From Bradyrhizobium sp. JYMT SZCCT0180 (GTDB lineage: Bacteria > Pseudomonadota > Alphaproteobacteria > Rhizobiales > Xanthobacteraceae), in the NCBI RefSeq assembly GCF_018130165.1, contig NZ_JAFCLZ010000008.1:241232-305231 (forward strand): a stretch of 64,000 bases of DNA, in the 5' to 3' direction. Both the position numbers and the translations under genes were made by a program. Shown here in pieces: positions 45,545 through 55,500 of the stretch (position 1 is the first letter of the stretch; every line of letters begins with the position of its first letter). The notes below the pieces were generated by a model. It saw only the letters and a program-made list of their open reading frames with translations. It did not search any database and was not told the DNA's origin.

Positions 45545-45646
45545 AGCGTTTTCCAGCGAAGTGGACACCGGTTCGCGTCAAGAAAACGCGTCAGATCAAT
45601 AATCTAGAGCCCGTTCCGATTTCATCGGAACGGAAAAAGGCTCTAG
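45544..45646. repeat. Dispersed intergenic repeat, copy 2, with nested hairpins
   Basis: Its first half begins AGCGTTTTCCAGCGAAGTGG and matches the copy at 10447-10501. It continues with nested inverted repeats: CTAGAGCC/GGCTCTAG (45604-45611, 45639-45646) enclosing CCGTTCCGAT-TTC-ATCGGAACGG (45611-45633), a perfect 10-bp stem. It lies inside the aromatic operon between the Bug-type gene and galB and could attenuate or stabilise the transcript. Confidence 0.75.
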
Positions 45647-45672
45647 CCGGAAATGCAAAAGAGGAAACAGCA

Positions 45673-46398
45673 ATGACCAATGCAAACAAGACTGGCCTCG
45701 TGGTCACGGCGCATCCCGGCGATTTCGTCTGGCGCGCGGGCGGTGCGATCGCGCTGCATGCCAAAAAAGGTTACCGCATCAAGATCGCCTGCCTGTCGTT
45801 CGGCGAACGCGGCGAGAGCCAGTTCGCCTGGAAGGAATCCGGCGCCACGCTGGAAAAGGTGAAGGCGGGACGGCGCGACGAGGCGCAGCGCGCCGCCGAG
45901 ATGCTGGGCGCGGAAATCGAATTCTTCGATGCCGGCGATTATCCGCTGCGCACCACCGAAGCGCATTTCGACCGCATGGTCGACATCTACCGCGAACTCA
46001 ATCCGTCCTTCGTGCTCACCCACGCGCTGGAGGACCCCTACAATTTCGATCATCCCAACGCCGCGCATTTCGCGCAGGAGACCCGCGTGGTGGCGCAGGC
46101 GATGGGCCACAAGCCCGGCGCAAAGTACACCTACGCCGCGCCGCCGGTGTTCCTGTTCGAGCCGCACCAGCCCGAGATGTGCAATTTCAAGCCGCAGGTG
46201 ATCCTCAACATCGACGAGGTCTGGGAGCAGAAGCGCAAGACCTTTGAAATTCTCGCCGCGCAGAAACACCTGTGGGCGTACTATGAGCGCGTCGCATTGC
46301 AGCGGGGCATGCAGGGTGGCCGCAATTCCGGCAAGGCCATGACCTATGGCGAGGCCTATCAGCGGCTGTTCCCGATGGCGGTGGAGGAACTGGCATGA
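45673..46398 (+). CDS. galB: 4-oxalomesaconate hydratase-like protein (PIG-L/LmbE family, GalB-like)
   Basis: 241 residues. The LmbE/PIG-L N-terminal motif appears as [20 protein letters not shown], the variant form seen in GalB rather than [25 protein letters not shown] carries further metal ligands. GalB hydrates 4-oxalomesaconate to 4-carboxy-4-hydroxy-2-oxoadipate. Its neighbours LigI-like and LigK-like catalyse the steps before and after. The stop overlaps the next start (ATGA at 46395-46398). Confidence 0.8.
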   Translation: MTNANKTGLVVTAHPGDFVWRAGGAIALHAKKGYRIKIACLSFGERGESQFAWKESGATLEKVKAGRRDEAQRAAEMLGAEIEFFDAGDYPLRTTEAHFDRMVDIYRELNPSFVLTHALEDPYNFDHPNAAHFAQETRVVAQAMGHKPGAKYTYAAPPVFLFEPHQPEMCNFKPQVILNIDEVWEQKRKTFEILAAQKHLWAYYERVALQRGMQGGRNSGKAMTYGEAYQRLFPMAVEELA

Positions 46399-47087
46399 AA
46401 ACCGTCGTCGTCCGCAACATCAAGCGCACCGATGCTGATCTCGTGAACCGCCTCGGCGCGCTCGGCGTCGCCACTGCGCACGAGGCCTATGGCCGCTTTG
46501 GCCTGATGAAACCATATCTGCGTCCGGTGTGGGCCGGCGGCGAGGCGGCGGGCACGGCGGTGACCGTGCTGGCGCAGCCCGGCGACAACTGGATGATCCA
46601 TGTCGCGGTGGAGCAGTGCAAGCCGGGCGACATCCTGGTGGTCGGCTGCACCACCGACAATACCGACGGCATGTTCGGTGACTTGCTGGCGACCTCGCTG
46701 ATGGCGCGCGGCGTCAGGGGCCTCGTGATCGATGCCGGCGTCCGCGATGCCAAGGCGCTGCGCGAGATGGGTTTTCCGGTGTGGTCGAAGGCGATCTCCG
46801 CCAAGGGCACGGTCAAGGCGACCTTGGGCGCCGTCAACGTTCCCGTGGTCTGCGCCGGAATCAACGTAGTGCCGGGCGATGCTGTGGTTGCCGATGACGA
46901 CGGCGTCGTCGTCGTCAGGCGGAAAGATGCCGCCGACGTCGTTGCCAAGGGCGAAAAGCGCCACGCCGACGAGGACGGCAAGCGCCAGAAGCTTGCTGCC
47001 GGCGTCCTCGGCCTCGACATGTACAATATGCGCGAACCGCTGGCGAAGGCCGGCCTTGTCTATATCGACGAGCCGGAGAGCGACTGA
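46395..47087 (+). CDS. ligK: 4-carboxy-4-hydroxy-2-oxoadipate aldolase-like (RraA family, LigK/GalC-like)
   Basis: 230 residues. RraA/LigK fold: [40 protein letters not shown] and [20 protein letters not shown], where Arg and Asp are the conserved active-site pair. It should cleave CHA to pyruvate and oxaloacetate, ending the protocatechuate 4,5- or gallate-cleavage route. Overlaps galB by 4 bases and is followed after 1 base by the next gene: a tightly coupled operon. Confidence 0.83.
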   Translation: MKTVVVRNIKRTDADLVNRLGALGVATAHEAYGRFGLMKPYLRPVWAGGEAAGTAVTVLAQPGDNWMIHVAVEQCKPGDILVVGCTTDNTDGMFGDLLATSLMARGVRGLVIDAGVRDAKALREMGFPVWSKAISAKGTVKATLGAVNVPVVCAGINVVPGDAVVADDDGVVVVRRKDAADVVAKGEKRHADEDGKRQKLAAGVLGLDMYNMREPLAKAGLVYIDEPESD

Positions 47088-47088
47088 G

Positions 47089-47940
47089 ATGAGAATGCGC
47101 CTTCGCACTTTGCTCGGCGATCATCCGGGGACATCAGCGCTGAAGAGTGGCGCGCTCAAGTCGGATCTCGTCGAGTTCGACTTCATCGACTATTCGCCGA
47201 CCAACAAGGGTTTTAAGCCCATGGTCCGCGAGGCGGCGTTCGACGTCTCCGAGATGGCGATCGTCACCTGTCTGATGGCGAAGAGCTTTGACAAGCCGAT
47301 GGTGCTGCTTCCGACCGTGGTGATGGCGCGCTTCCAGCATGGGCATGCGCTGTACAACGCCAAGCGGGGCGCGCTGAAGCCGCAGGATCTTGCCGGCAAG
47401 CGCGTCGGTATCCGCTCCTTTACCACCACGACCGGCGCCTGGCTGCGCGGCATCCTCGCCAATGATTACGGCGTCGACCTCAATTCGATCGACTGGGTGA
47501 CCTTCGAGGACGCCCATGTCGCCGAATTCAAGGACACGACCAAACGGGCGCCGGCCGGAAAGCAGATCATCCAGATGCTTGTGGATGGTGAACTCGACGC
47601 GGTGCTCGGCGAGAAATCCGAGCATGCGGATTTGAAACCGCTGTTCGCCGATGTCGCCACGGAGGAGAAGGCTTGGGCCGCGAAGCACAAGGTGGTGCCG
47701 ATCAACCACATGGTGGTGGTAAGCCGGGCGCTGTGTGAGAAAAATCCGGACGCGGTGCGGGAAGTGCATCGGCTGCTGGCGGAGTCGGCCAAGGCATCAT
47801 CCGCCGCGCCACGTTTCTCGGTGGATGAGATGCGCCGTTCGCTGGAGCTGATCATCGGCTATTGCGCGCAGCAGGGGCTTATTCCGCGTGCCTGTGCAGT
47901 GGACGAATTGTTCGATGATGTGACCAGAGCGCTCTGGTAG
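47089..47940 (+). CDS. 4,5-dihydroxyphthalate decarboxylase-like protein
   Basis: 283 residues with no clear signal peptide; periplasmic-binding-protein-like fold used as a cytoplasmic enzyme in the Pht5 family. Visible: FIDYSPTNKGFKPMVREAAF, ALKPQDLAGKRVGIRSFTTT, GAWLRGILANDYGVDLNSID and DGELDAVLGEKSEHADL. In phthalate degraders the relative Pht5 turns 4,5-dihydroxyphthalate into protocatechuate. Context with LigI/GalB/LigK-like enzymes fits, but a plain binding protein is the alternative. Confidence 0.7.
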   Translation: MRMRLRTLLGDHPGTSALKSGALKSDLVEFDFIDYSPTNKGFKPMVREAAFDVSEMAIVTCLMAKSFDKPMVLLPTVVMARFQHGHALYNAKRGALKPQDLAGKRVGIRSFTTTTGAWLRGILANDYGVDLNSIDWVTFEDAHVAEFKDTTKRAPAGKQIIQMLVDGELDAVLGEKSEHADLKPLFADVATEEKAWAAKHKVVPINHMVVVSRALCEKNPDAVREVHRLLAESAKASSAAPRFSVDEMRRSLELIIGYCAQQGLIPRACAVDELFDDVTRALW

Positions 47941-47952
47941 CATCCGCACGCT

Positions 47953-48050
47953 GTCATCATCCGCGAAGGCGGATGATCCAGTACTCCGTGAACTTTCGGT
48001 CGACGGAAGGGCCGCAGCGTACTGGATACCCCGCCTTCGCGGGGTATGAC
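47953..48050. repeat. Imperfect inverted repeat, dispersed type
   Basis: The left arm begins GTCATCATCCGCGAAGGCGG (47953) and continues to GATCCAGTAC; the right arm (48019-48050) is its near complement, GTACTGGATACC ... CCGCCTTCGCGGGG. I recognise this 'ccgcgaaggcgg ... tccagtac' element as a common intergenic repeat in Bradyrhizobium. It separates the decarboxylase-like and dioxygenase genes. Confidence 0.75.
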
Positions 48051-48085
48051 GATCCGAGAATTTATTGGTCATCAGGAGTAACGCA

Positions 48086-49036
48086 ATGACCCCAGAGCCG
48101 ATCTTCGACCTTGCCCATCTCGGCCACATGGAAATGCTGACGCCGAAGCCGGAAGAAAGCGAAAAATTCTTTGTCGACGTGATGGGCATGACCGTCAGCG
48201 GCCGCAAGGGTGACTCGGTTTACTTGCGCGGCTGGGACGATTACGAGCGCTATTCGCTCAAGCTCACGGCGTCGAAGACCTCGGGCATGGAGCATATGGC
48301 GTTGCGCGCGCGCAGCCCGCAGGCGCTGGAGCGACGCGTCGCCGCGCTGAAGGGATCCGGATTCGACATCGGCTGGGTCGACGGCGACATGGGGCAGGGG
48401 CCGGCGTTCCGTTGCCGCGATCCGGACGGCCATATTGTCGAGCTCTACTACGAGACCGAGTGGTACCAGGCGCCGCCCGAACTGAAGCCGGCGCTGAAGA
48501 ACCAGGCGCAGCGGTTTCCGGCGCGCGGCGTCAATGTGCGCCGGCTCGACCACCTCAATTGCCTCGCGGTCGACATCAAGGCCAACCGCCTGTTCTTCGA
48601 AAACTATCTCGGCTTGCGCACCACCGAGCAGATCGTGCTCAACGACGGCACGGAAGCTGCGATGTGGATGACGATGTGCAACAAGAGCTACGATTTCGCC
48701 TACACCCGCGATCACTACGGCAAGATGGGCCGCTTCCATCACGTCACCTACGCACTCGACAGCCGCGAAGAGATATTGCGCGCCGCCGACATCTTCCTGG
48801 AGAACGGCATCCACATCGAGACCGGCCCGCACAAGCACGCGATCCAGCAAACCTTCTTCCTCTATGTCTACGAGCCCGGCGGCAACCGCGTCGAGGTCGC
48901 CAACGCCGGCGCCCGTCTCATCCTGGCACCCGACTGGAAGCCGATCGTCTGGACCGAGGAAGAGCGGAAAAAAGGCCAGGCCTGGGGGCTGAAGACGATC
49001 GAGTCGTTTCATACCCACGGCACGCCGCCGGTGTGA
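48086..49036 (+). CDS. Type I extradiol (catechol 2,3-) dioxygenase, VOC family
   Basis: 316 residues from ATG 48086 with AGGAG 7 bases upstream. Two VOC modules: an N-terminal one (AHLGHMEMLTPKPEESEKFF) and a C-terminal catalytic one. The Fe(II) ligands His-His-Glu are visible in RRLDHLNCLAVD, MGRFHHVTYALD and PGGNRVEVANAG. It should cleave a catecholic ring next to the diol. In the LigI/GalB/LigK pathway ring cleavage is normally by the unrelated type II LigAB/GalA enzymes, so its substrate here is an open question. Confidence 0.87.
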   Translation: MTPEPIFDLAHLGHMEMLTPKPEESEKFFVDVMGMTVSGRKGDSVYLRGWDDYERYSLKLTASKTSGMEHMALRARSPQALERRVAALKGSGFDIGWVDGDMGQGPAFRCRDPDGHIVELYYETEWYQAPPELKPALKNQAQRFPARGVNVRRLDHLNCLAVDIKANRLFFENYLGLRTTEQIVLNDGTEAAMWMTMCNKSYDFAYTRDHYGKMGRFHHVTYALDSREEILRAADIFLENGIHIETGPHKHAIQQTFFLYVYEPGGNRVEVANAGARLILAPDWKPIVWTEEERKKGQAWGLKTIESFHTHGTPPV

Positions 49037-49040
49037 GGGA

Positions 49041-49070
49041 AGGGGCCTCTTGGAGGAGGCCCCTCATTTT
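49041..49070 (+). terminator. Intrinsic terminator of the aromatic operon
   Basis: AGGGGCCTC (49041-49049), a 6-base loop and GAGGCCCCT (49056-49064), followed by CATTTT. It lies 4 bases after the dioxygenase stop and before the convergent MFS gene. Confidence 0.75.
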
Positions 49071-49079
49071 CGAGTTAGG

Positions 49080-50402
49080 TCAGTGGCCGGTAGCCGCGGC
49101 CGGCACCAGTGTGATGCCGTTCGTCTTCGCCCATTCCGCATTGGCGGCGTGGTGTTTGAGAAGCATCGGGCGCAGCACGAACAGCGCCGCCAACGCCGCC
49201 GACAGATCCATGGCGGCCACGGTGAAGAGCACCGAGGACCAGGTGCCGGTGGCTTCCATCAGGATGTTGCCGAGCGGCACCAGCAGCGCCGCGACGCCTT
49301 TGGCACAGTAGAGCACGCCATAGATCTTGGCGACGTGCTTGGTGCCGAAGGTATCTGCGGCGGTGGCCGAGAACAGCGAGTAGACCTCGCCCCAGGCCAG
49401 GAACACGACGCCCGAGAGGATGAGGAACGCCCACGGATTGTGGCCGAAGGTACCGAGCGCGACGATGCCCAGGCCTTCAATGGTGAAGGCGATGAACATG
49501 GTCCTTTCGCGGCCGATATGGTCCGAGATCCACCCGAACAGCGGACGTGAGATGCCGTTCATGACGCGGTCGAGCATCAGCGCGAAGGGCAGGGCCGCCA
49601 TGGTGATGAAGTAGAGGTTCACCTTGAAGTCCTTGACGCCGAGGTCCTGCGCGATGACGCCGAGCTGGGCGACCGCCATCAGACCGCCGGTGACGGTGCC
49701 GATGAACATCGCGGCCATGACCCAGAACACCGGGGCGCGCAGCGCCTCGGGGAGCGTATAGTCGCGCCGTGACTGGGGGACCTTGTCGGACGCCTTCACC
49801 GCGTCCTTGGTCGGAGCCTTCAGGAACAGCGCGGCAACCATAATGACGCCGCCCTGGAGCAGGCCGAAGAACCAGAAAGTCTCCGAGATGCCGCTGGTGC
49901 TCAGCATGTTGGCGATCGGCAGGATGGTGAGGGCCGAACCGGCGCCGTAGCCGCCGGCGGTGAGGCCGACCGCGAGACCGCGCTTGTCCGGGAACCACTT
50001 GATCGCCGCATTGACGCAGGTGGCGTAGACGCAGCCGACACCGATGCCGCCGATGACCGCGCCGACATAATAGAGGGTCAGCGAGTCGGCATAGGAGTTC
50101 ACGATCCACGACAGGCCGGTGAACAGGCCGCCGATCAACACCATGACCCGCGGGCCGTATTTGTCGATGAAGTAGCCTTCGATCGGCGCCAGCCAGGTCT
50201 GCACCACGACGAAGATGGTGAAGGTGGTCTGGATCGCGGCGCGTGACCAGCCGAATTCCTTACTGATTTCGGGGACGAACAGGGTCCAAGCGTATTGGAT
50301 ATTGGCGGCGGCGACCATGCAGACGATGCCGGCGATCAGTTGCTGCCAGCGGATCGAAGTGGTGGTCGAGGCGGCGGCGGAAGCGGTACTCGAAGTGCTC
50401 AA
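49080..50402 (-). CDS. Oxalate/formate antiporter-family MFS transporter (OxlT-like)
   Basis: 440 residues, 12 membrane helices. IQYAWTLFVPEISKEFGWSR and GGIGVGCVYATCVNAAIKWF are typical of the OxlT group; GWISDHIGRERTMF is the central loop motif. Likely takes up or exchanges small (di)carboxylates. It is convergent with the aromatic operon and may import its acid substrate or export a product. The start MSTSSTASAAAS is low-complexity. Confidence 0.88.
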   Translation of the reverse strand: MSTSSTASAAASTTTSIRWQQLIAGIVCMVAAANIQYAWTLFVPEISKEFGWSRAAIQTTFTIFVVVQTWLAPIEGYFIDKYGPRVMVLIGGLFTGLSWIVNSYADSLTLYYVGAVIGGIGVGCVYATCVNAAIKWFPDKRGLAVGLTAGGYGAGSALTILPIANMLSTSGISETFWFFGLLQGGVIMVAALFLKAPTKDAVKASDKVPQSRRDYTLPEALRAPVFWVMAAMFIGTVTGGLMAVAQLGVIAQDLGVKDFKVNLYFITMAALPFALMLDRVMNGISRPLFGWISDHIGRERTMFIAFTIEGLGIVALGTFGHNPWAFLILSGVVFLAWGEVYSLFSATAADTFGTKHVAKIYGVLYCAKGVAALLVPLGNILMEATGTWSSVLFTVAAMDLSAALAALFVLRPMLLKHHAANAEWAKTNGITLVPAAATGH

Positions 50403-50818
50403 GGGCGTCCTCCCATATCAATTTTATGATTCGCCCCGGAGGGGCGGGTCGGCGGCGCTTGCCCGAAGGTGACGCCGTCTCGGTGTTTGGCCGCGGACAG
50501 TCGTCCGGCGGCGGTCGCGAAACGCGGTGTGCAATTCCCTAGGTGATCGTTAGCCGGCGCCTACCACTCCCGCTTCCTTTCGGCAGGCAGAGACATGACG
50601 CAGCGGATACAGACCCTCAATCCGCTCCTCGGGATCGTGGTAGACAGTATTATGTATTCCAGATTTTTGTATGCCAATGCGGCAGGTGGGCGCAGCAGGC
50701 TGCAGGAGCTCCGCTAAACTTAGGGGTAGGCCGAGCCCGTGGGACTGCTCGTCGAAACAGCTGCCGGCATTCAGATCGGTCGATTTAAGGCGTCAGAGCC
50801 CTTGAGGTATTGCGAGGC
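50403..50818. other. 416-bp gap upstream of the MFS gene
   Basis: It should contain the MFS promoter (minus strand). An AT-rich patch lies at 50645-50670. A 41-codon plus-strand frame at 50595 (MTQRIQTLNPLLGIVVDSIM...) has only a weak ribosome site and no recognised family, so it is not called. Nothing else was seen. Confidence 0.3.
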
Positions 50819-50892
50819 TGGCTGGGGAACTAGGATTCGAACCTAGACAAACAGAGTCAGAGTCTGTTGTGCTACCGTTACACCATTCCCCA
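50819..50892 (-). tRNA. tRNA-Gln (anticodon CUG)
   Basis: The minus strand folds as a standard cloverleaf: acceptor TGGGGAA/TTCCCCA, D-arm with GTAACGGTAGCAC, anticodon stem ACAGA/TCTGT with loop CTCTGAC (anticodon CTG), T-arm with GGTTCGAATCC, discriminator G and encoded CCA (50819-50821). No integrase or duplicated 3' end was seen next to it. Confidence 0.95.
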
Positions 50893-51091
50893 AGAATTGC
50901 TCAACGACATCAATGGCTTAGTAGTCGTCTGGCAATGCTCGCGTCCGGATTTGAAGAATCCGGCGAACTGGCGCCCTTCTACTCGGTACCATCAGCCCTT
51001 GGCAAGCGCGCGGGGAAGGCGTTGTTGCATGGGGCCCGGCAAATCCGCCGGTATTTTGAGACGCGGCCGGGCCGCAGTCAGGCCTTGGCCG

Positions 51092-51835
51092 ATGAGCCTT
51101 TCGTTCGAAGAACTCGACTTCCGCCCGACGCCGATGGGCGTGCTCAGCCTGCGGCGGCGCAGGCGGCCGATGTCCGATGTCGATGTTTATGAGATCAAGC
51201 TCGGCGACGAGTTTCTGATGTCGAGCCAGTACACGTTGGCCGAGATCGAACTGGCGCGGCTCGGCCTCGCGGCGCAGGGTCGCGCGGATCTGGACGTGGT
51301 GGTCGGTGGCCTCGGGCTCGGCTACACCGCGCGCGCGGTGCTCGAAAACGCCGGCGTGCGCTCACTGATCGTGGTCGATGCGCTTTCCGAGGTGATCGAA
51401 TGGCACGAGCAGGGATTGCTGCCGCTCGGCAAGGAACTCACCGGCGATCCGCGCTGCCGTCTGGCCCATGGCGATTTCTTTGCGATGTCGTCCTCTGCGG
51501 AAGGGTTCGATGCGGGTTCACAGGGGCGCCGTTTCGATGCCGTGCTGGTCGATATCGATCACTCGCCGCGCAAGCTGCTGCATCCGCGCCACGCCGCGCT
51601 GTACGAGCCGGAAGGGCTGGCGCGGCTCGCCGGCCATCTGCAGCCGGGCGGGGTATTCGCGCTGTGGTCGAACGATCCACCCGACGATGCGTTCGAGCGT
51701 GTGCTGGCCGGCGCCTTTGCGACCTCGACAACCCATGTCGTGACTTTCGACAATTGGCGCGGGGATCACGATGCCAGCAACACCGTCTATGTGGCCGTCA
51801 AAGCGGAGTTGCCGCTGCCGGGGGCCGTCGCCTGA
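51092..51835 (+). CDS. Spermidine synthase-like / SAM-dependent methyltransferase-fold protein
   Basis: 247 residues from ATG 51092; the frame is open upstream across the tRNA, so the internal start is needed. Rossmann motif I is VVVGGLGLGYTARAVLENAG, followed by LIVVDALSEVIEWH, GDPRCRLAHGDFFAM and FDAVLVDIDHSPRKLLHP. This matches spermidine synthase-like proteins often annotated in proteobacteria; the aminopropyl-transferase function is unproven. Stands alone. Confidence 0.8.
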   Translation: MSLSFEELDFRPTPMGVLSLRRRRRPMSDVDVYEIKLGDEFLMSSQYTLAEIELARLGLAAQGRADLDVVVGGLGLGYTARAVLENAGVRSLIVVDALSEVIEWHEQGLLPLGKELTGDPRCRLAHGDFFAMSSSAEGFDAGSQGRRFDAVLVDIDHSPRKLLHPRHAALYEPEGLARLAGHLQPGGVFALWSNDPPDDAFERVLAGAFATSTTHVVTFDNWRGDHDASNTVYVAVKAELPLPGAVA

Positions 51836-51850
51836 GCGATGGACGCGCTG

Positions 51851-52429
51851 TTACTTGATCTTGTCGTAGGCCGGGGCGAAGTCGGCGAGCGGCATCGGAA
51901 TGGTGATGCTTTCCTTGGCCATGTTCTGGAACGACACTTTCAGTTGCTTGCCGGCTCTCATCGCCGCCAGCATATCCGCCGGGATCGGGCTGTTGGCGTA
52001 ACAGCCGCGTTGCTCGCAGGTCTGGATCTGCAGATCCGAAACCTTGCCGTCGTCGACCTGGAGCTTGGCGCCCGCCGGCAGGTTTAATCCGAGCGGCAAC
52101 TGGATGATGGCGATCGGCTGTCGGTTGTCGCCGGCGACGCGGATGTTGAGCAGCACGATCACCTGTCCGGTCTTGGTCAGAACCGCGCTTTGTTCGACGG
52201 CGCATTCGAGCGGCGCGTCGCGGCTTGGGCTGGAGCAGCGCGCGACCCAGCCGGGAGGGGCGGGGGTGTTGGCGGGCGCTGCATCTGCCTGCGGGGTCGG
52301 CGTCGGCGATGGCGTTGCCTGGGCTGAACGCGGCGCTGCCTTGGCCTTGGGCGCCTGCGGCGCCTGGCCGAAGCCGGGCGAGGCAAACGTAACGGCGACG
52401 ACGAATGCGAGCGTTGCTGAAATTTTCAC
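51851..52429 (-). CDS. Invasion-associated locus B (IalB) family periplasmic protein
   Basis: 192 residues from GTG 52429 with GGAG upstream. Signal peptide (VKISATLAFVVAVTFASPGFG), a Pro/Ala/Thr linker, and the IalB domain with WVARCSS, LECAVEQSAVL, QTCEQRGCYANSPIPADML and an MPLADFAPAYDKI ending. Conserved cysteines suggest disulfides. In Bartonella IalB aids erythrocyte invasion; in free-living relatives the role is unknown. Confidence 0.87.
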   Translation of the reverse strand: MKISATLAFVVAVTFASPGFGQAPQAPKAKAAPRSAQATPSPTPTPQADAAPANTPAPPGWVARCSSPSRDAPLECAVEQSAVLTKTGQVIVLLNIRVAGDNRQPIAIIQLPLGLNLPAGAKLQVDDGKVSDLQIQTCEQRGCYANSPIPADMLAAMRAGKQLKVSFQNMAKESITIPMPLADFAPAYDKIK

Positions 52430-52550
52430 TGATACGGCTCCGGAATATGTCGCTCTCGGATGTGCCGTCAGGGGCGCAAAGTCAAGCAACTCGCCGGCCG
52501 GACCGCCCGCAGGGTTAAATCATCGGCAATCCATCACACCCAAAGCCGGT

Positions 52551-55500
52551 TCACTCGGCGGCTTGCTTGACCGCGCCCTGTTGTTCCGGATCGGCTTCGC
52601 GATCGGGATGCGCCGGTCGTCCCCAGCGCGCAAAGGCATTGGAGAGCCGGTCGAGATAGAGATAGATCACCGGCGTCGTGAACAGCGTCAGCGCCTGGCT
52701 GACGATGAGGCCGCCGACCATGGCATAGCCGAGCGGCTGGCGGATTTCCGATCCGGTGCCGGTGCCGAGCATCAAGGGCACGCCGCCGAGCAGGGCTGCC
52801 ATCGTCGTCATCATGATGGGGCGGAAACGCAGCAGCGCCGCCTTTCGGATCGCGGCCTCGGGCTCCAGCTGCTCGTCGCGCTCGGCCGAGATCGCGAAAT
52901 CGACCATCATGATGCCGTTCTTCTTCACGATGCCGATCAACAGAACGATGCCGATCAGCGCGATCAGGCTGAAATCGAATCCGAACAGCATCAGGATCGC
53001 CAGCGCACCGACGCCGGCCGACGGCAGCGTCGACAGGATCGTGATCGGGTGGATGTAGCTTTCGTAGAGAATGCCGAGGATCAAATAGACGACGACGAGG
53101 GCCGCGAGGATCAGCAGCGGCACGGTGCCGAGCGATTGCTGGAAGGCCTGGGCGGTGCCCTGGAAACTCGAGTTGAGCGTCGTCGGCGCGCCGATATCGA
53201 CCATCGCCTTCTGGATCGCGTTGGTCGCCTGGCCCAGCGCCACGCCCTGGCCGAGGTTGAAGCTGATCGTGATCGCCGGGAACTGGCCCTGGTGGCTGAT
53301 CGACAGCGGCCGCACCGGCACGCTGGTCCATTTCGCGAAGGTCGACAGCGGCACCTGGTCGCCTGTCGTCGGGGACTTCACATAGATCTTGTTCAGGGTG
53401 TCGATGCTGCCCTGCAATTCCGGCAGCACTTCGAGGATCACGTGATAGCTGTTGAGCTGCGTGAAATACTGCGTCACCTGGCGCTGGCCAAAGGCGTCGT
53501 ACAGCGTGTCGTCGATCAATTGCGGCTGGATGCCGTAGCGCGAGGCGGTGTCGCGATTGATCTTCAGTTCCACCGTAGTGCCGTTGGTCTGCTGGTCGGT
53601 CGCGACGTCGCGCAGTTCGGGCAGCGTCTGCATTTTCGCCAGGATCTTCGGCGCCCATTCGTTCAGTTCGGCCAGATTGGCGTCCTGCAGCGTGAATTCG
53701 AACTGGGTTCGCGTCGGCCGGCCGCCCAGCCGCACGTCCTGCGCCGCCTGCATATAGAGCCGGGCGCCCTCGACCTTGTCCAGCTTGGGGCGCAGCCGGG
53801 CGATGATTTCCTGCGCTGAAGCCTTGCGCTCGTTGCGCGGCTTCAGCGTGATGAACATGTTGCCGTTGTTGCCGGCCCTGCCGCTGCCGCCGATGTTCAT
53901 GGCGATGGTCGCGACATCAGGATCGGCCATCACGATCTTGCCGAGTTCCTCCTGGTGACGCTTCATGTCGGCGAACGAAATATCCTGGCTGGCCTCCGAG
54001 GTGGCGGTGATCAGGCCGACGTCCTGTTGCGGGAAAAATCCCTTCGGGATGATCACGAACAGGTAGACCGACAATCCCAGCGTCGCGAAGAAGATCATCA
54101 GCGTCGTGAATTTCCAGCGCAGCGCCAGATCGAGCCCGCGCTCATAGGCGCGAAGCATCGCGTCGAACGCGCTTTCGCTCCATTGGTAGAAGCGGCCATG
54201 CTTGGTCTCATGATGCGACCTGAGGAAGCGCGAGGCCATCATCGGCGTCAGCGTAAGCGACACGATCATCGATACGAAGATCGTCATCGCCAGCGTGACC
54301 GCGAATTCGCGGAACAGCCGGCCGATGATGCCGCCCATCAGCAGCAGCGGGATCAGCACCGCGACCAGCGAGATCGAGATCGAAACGATGGTGAAGCCGA
54401 TTTCCTTGGCGCCCTTGAAGGCGGCGGCCATCGGCGTTTCGCCTTCCTCGATGTAGCGGGTGATGTTTTCCAGCATCACGATGGCGTCGTCGACGACGAA
54501 GCCGACGGCGATGGTGAGCGCCATCAGCGACAGATTGTCGAGCGAATAGCCGAATACCCACATCAGCGCGCAGGCGCCGAGCAGGGCCAGCGGCACCGTG
54601 ACGGTCGGGATCACGGTGGCCCAGAAGCTGCGCAGGAAGATGAAGATCACCATCACCACCAGCGCGATGGTCAGAAGCAGCGTGAACTGCACGTCCTCGA
54701 CCGCGGCACGGATGGTCTGGGTGCGGTCGCTGATGACCTCGATCTTGATCGCAGGCGGGATCGCCGCGACCAGCCGCGGCAGCGTCGCCTTGATCTTGTC
54801 GACGGTGTCGATGACGTTGGCGCCGGGCTGCTTGAACACGACGAGGAACACGCCGCGTTTGCCGTTGGCCCAGGCCGCCTGCTTGGCGTCTTCCGGGCCG
54901 GTGACGGCCTGGCCGATATCGCGAACCCGCAGCGGACCGCCATTGCGAAACGCGATGATGACGTCGTTCCAGTTCTTGGAATCGAGCAGCTGGTCGTTGG
55001 CGTAGATGGTGTAGGCGCGGGTGGCGCCGTCGATATTGCCCTTCGGGCTGTCGACGGTGGTGATCGCGATCTGGCTGCGCACATCCTCCATCGACAAGCC
55101 CTTGGCGACGAGCTTGGCGGGATCGATCTGGATGCGGATCGCGGGCTTCTGCTGGCCGCCGATGATGACCTGGGCAACACCGGAAATCTGGCTGATCTGC
55201 TGGGCGAGCTGGGTGTCGACGGCATCGCTGACTGATGTCAGCGGCAGCGTCTCCGACGTCGCCGACAGCAGCAGGATCGGCGAATCCGCCGGGTTGACCT
55301 TGCGATAGGTCGGCGGCGAGGGGAGGTTCTTCGGCAATTGACCGCCGGCGGCGTTGATCGCAGCCTGCACGTCGTTGGCGGCGCCGTCGATCGAACGGTT
55401 GAGATCGAACTGGATGGTGACCGCCGACGTGCCGAGATAGCTGGTCGAGGTCATCTGCGCGATGCCGGGAATTTGCGCGAGCTGGCGCTCCAGCGGCTGT

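Noticed and set aside
50595..50720. 41-codon frame MTQRIQTLNPLLGIVVDSIM... as a small protein
   Set aside because: Weak ribosome site, no hydrophobic segment or family; equally likely by chance in a 416-bp gap.
50819..50892. tRNA-Gln as attachment site of an integrated island
   Set aside because: No integrase, no second copy of the tRNA 3' end and no composition break in the neighbouring genes.
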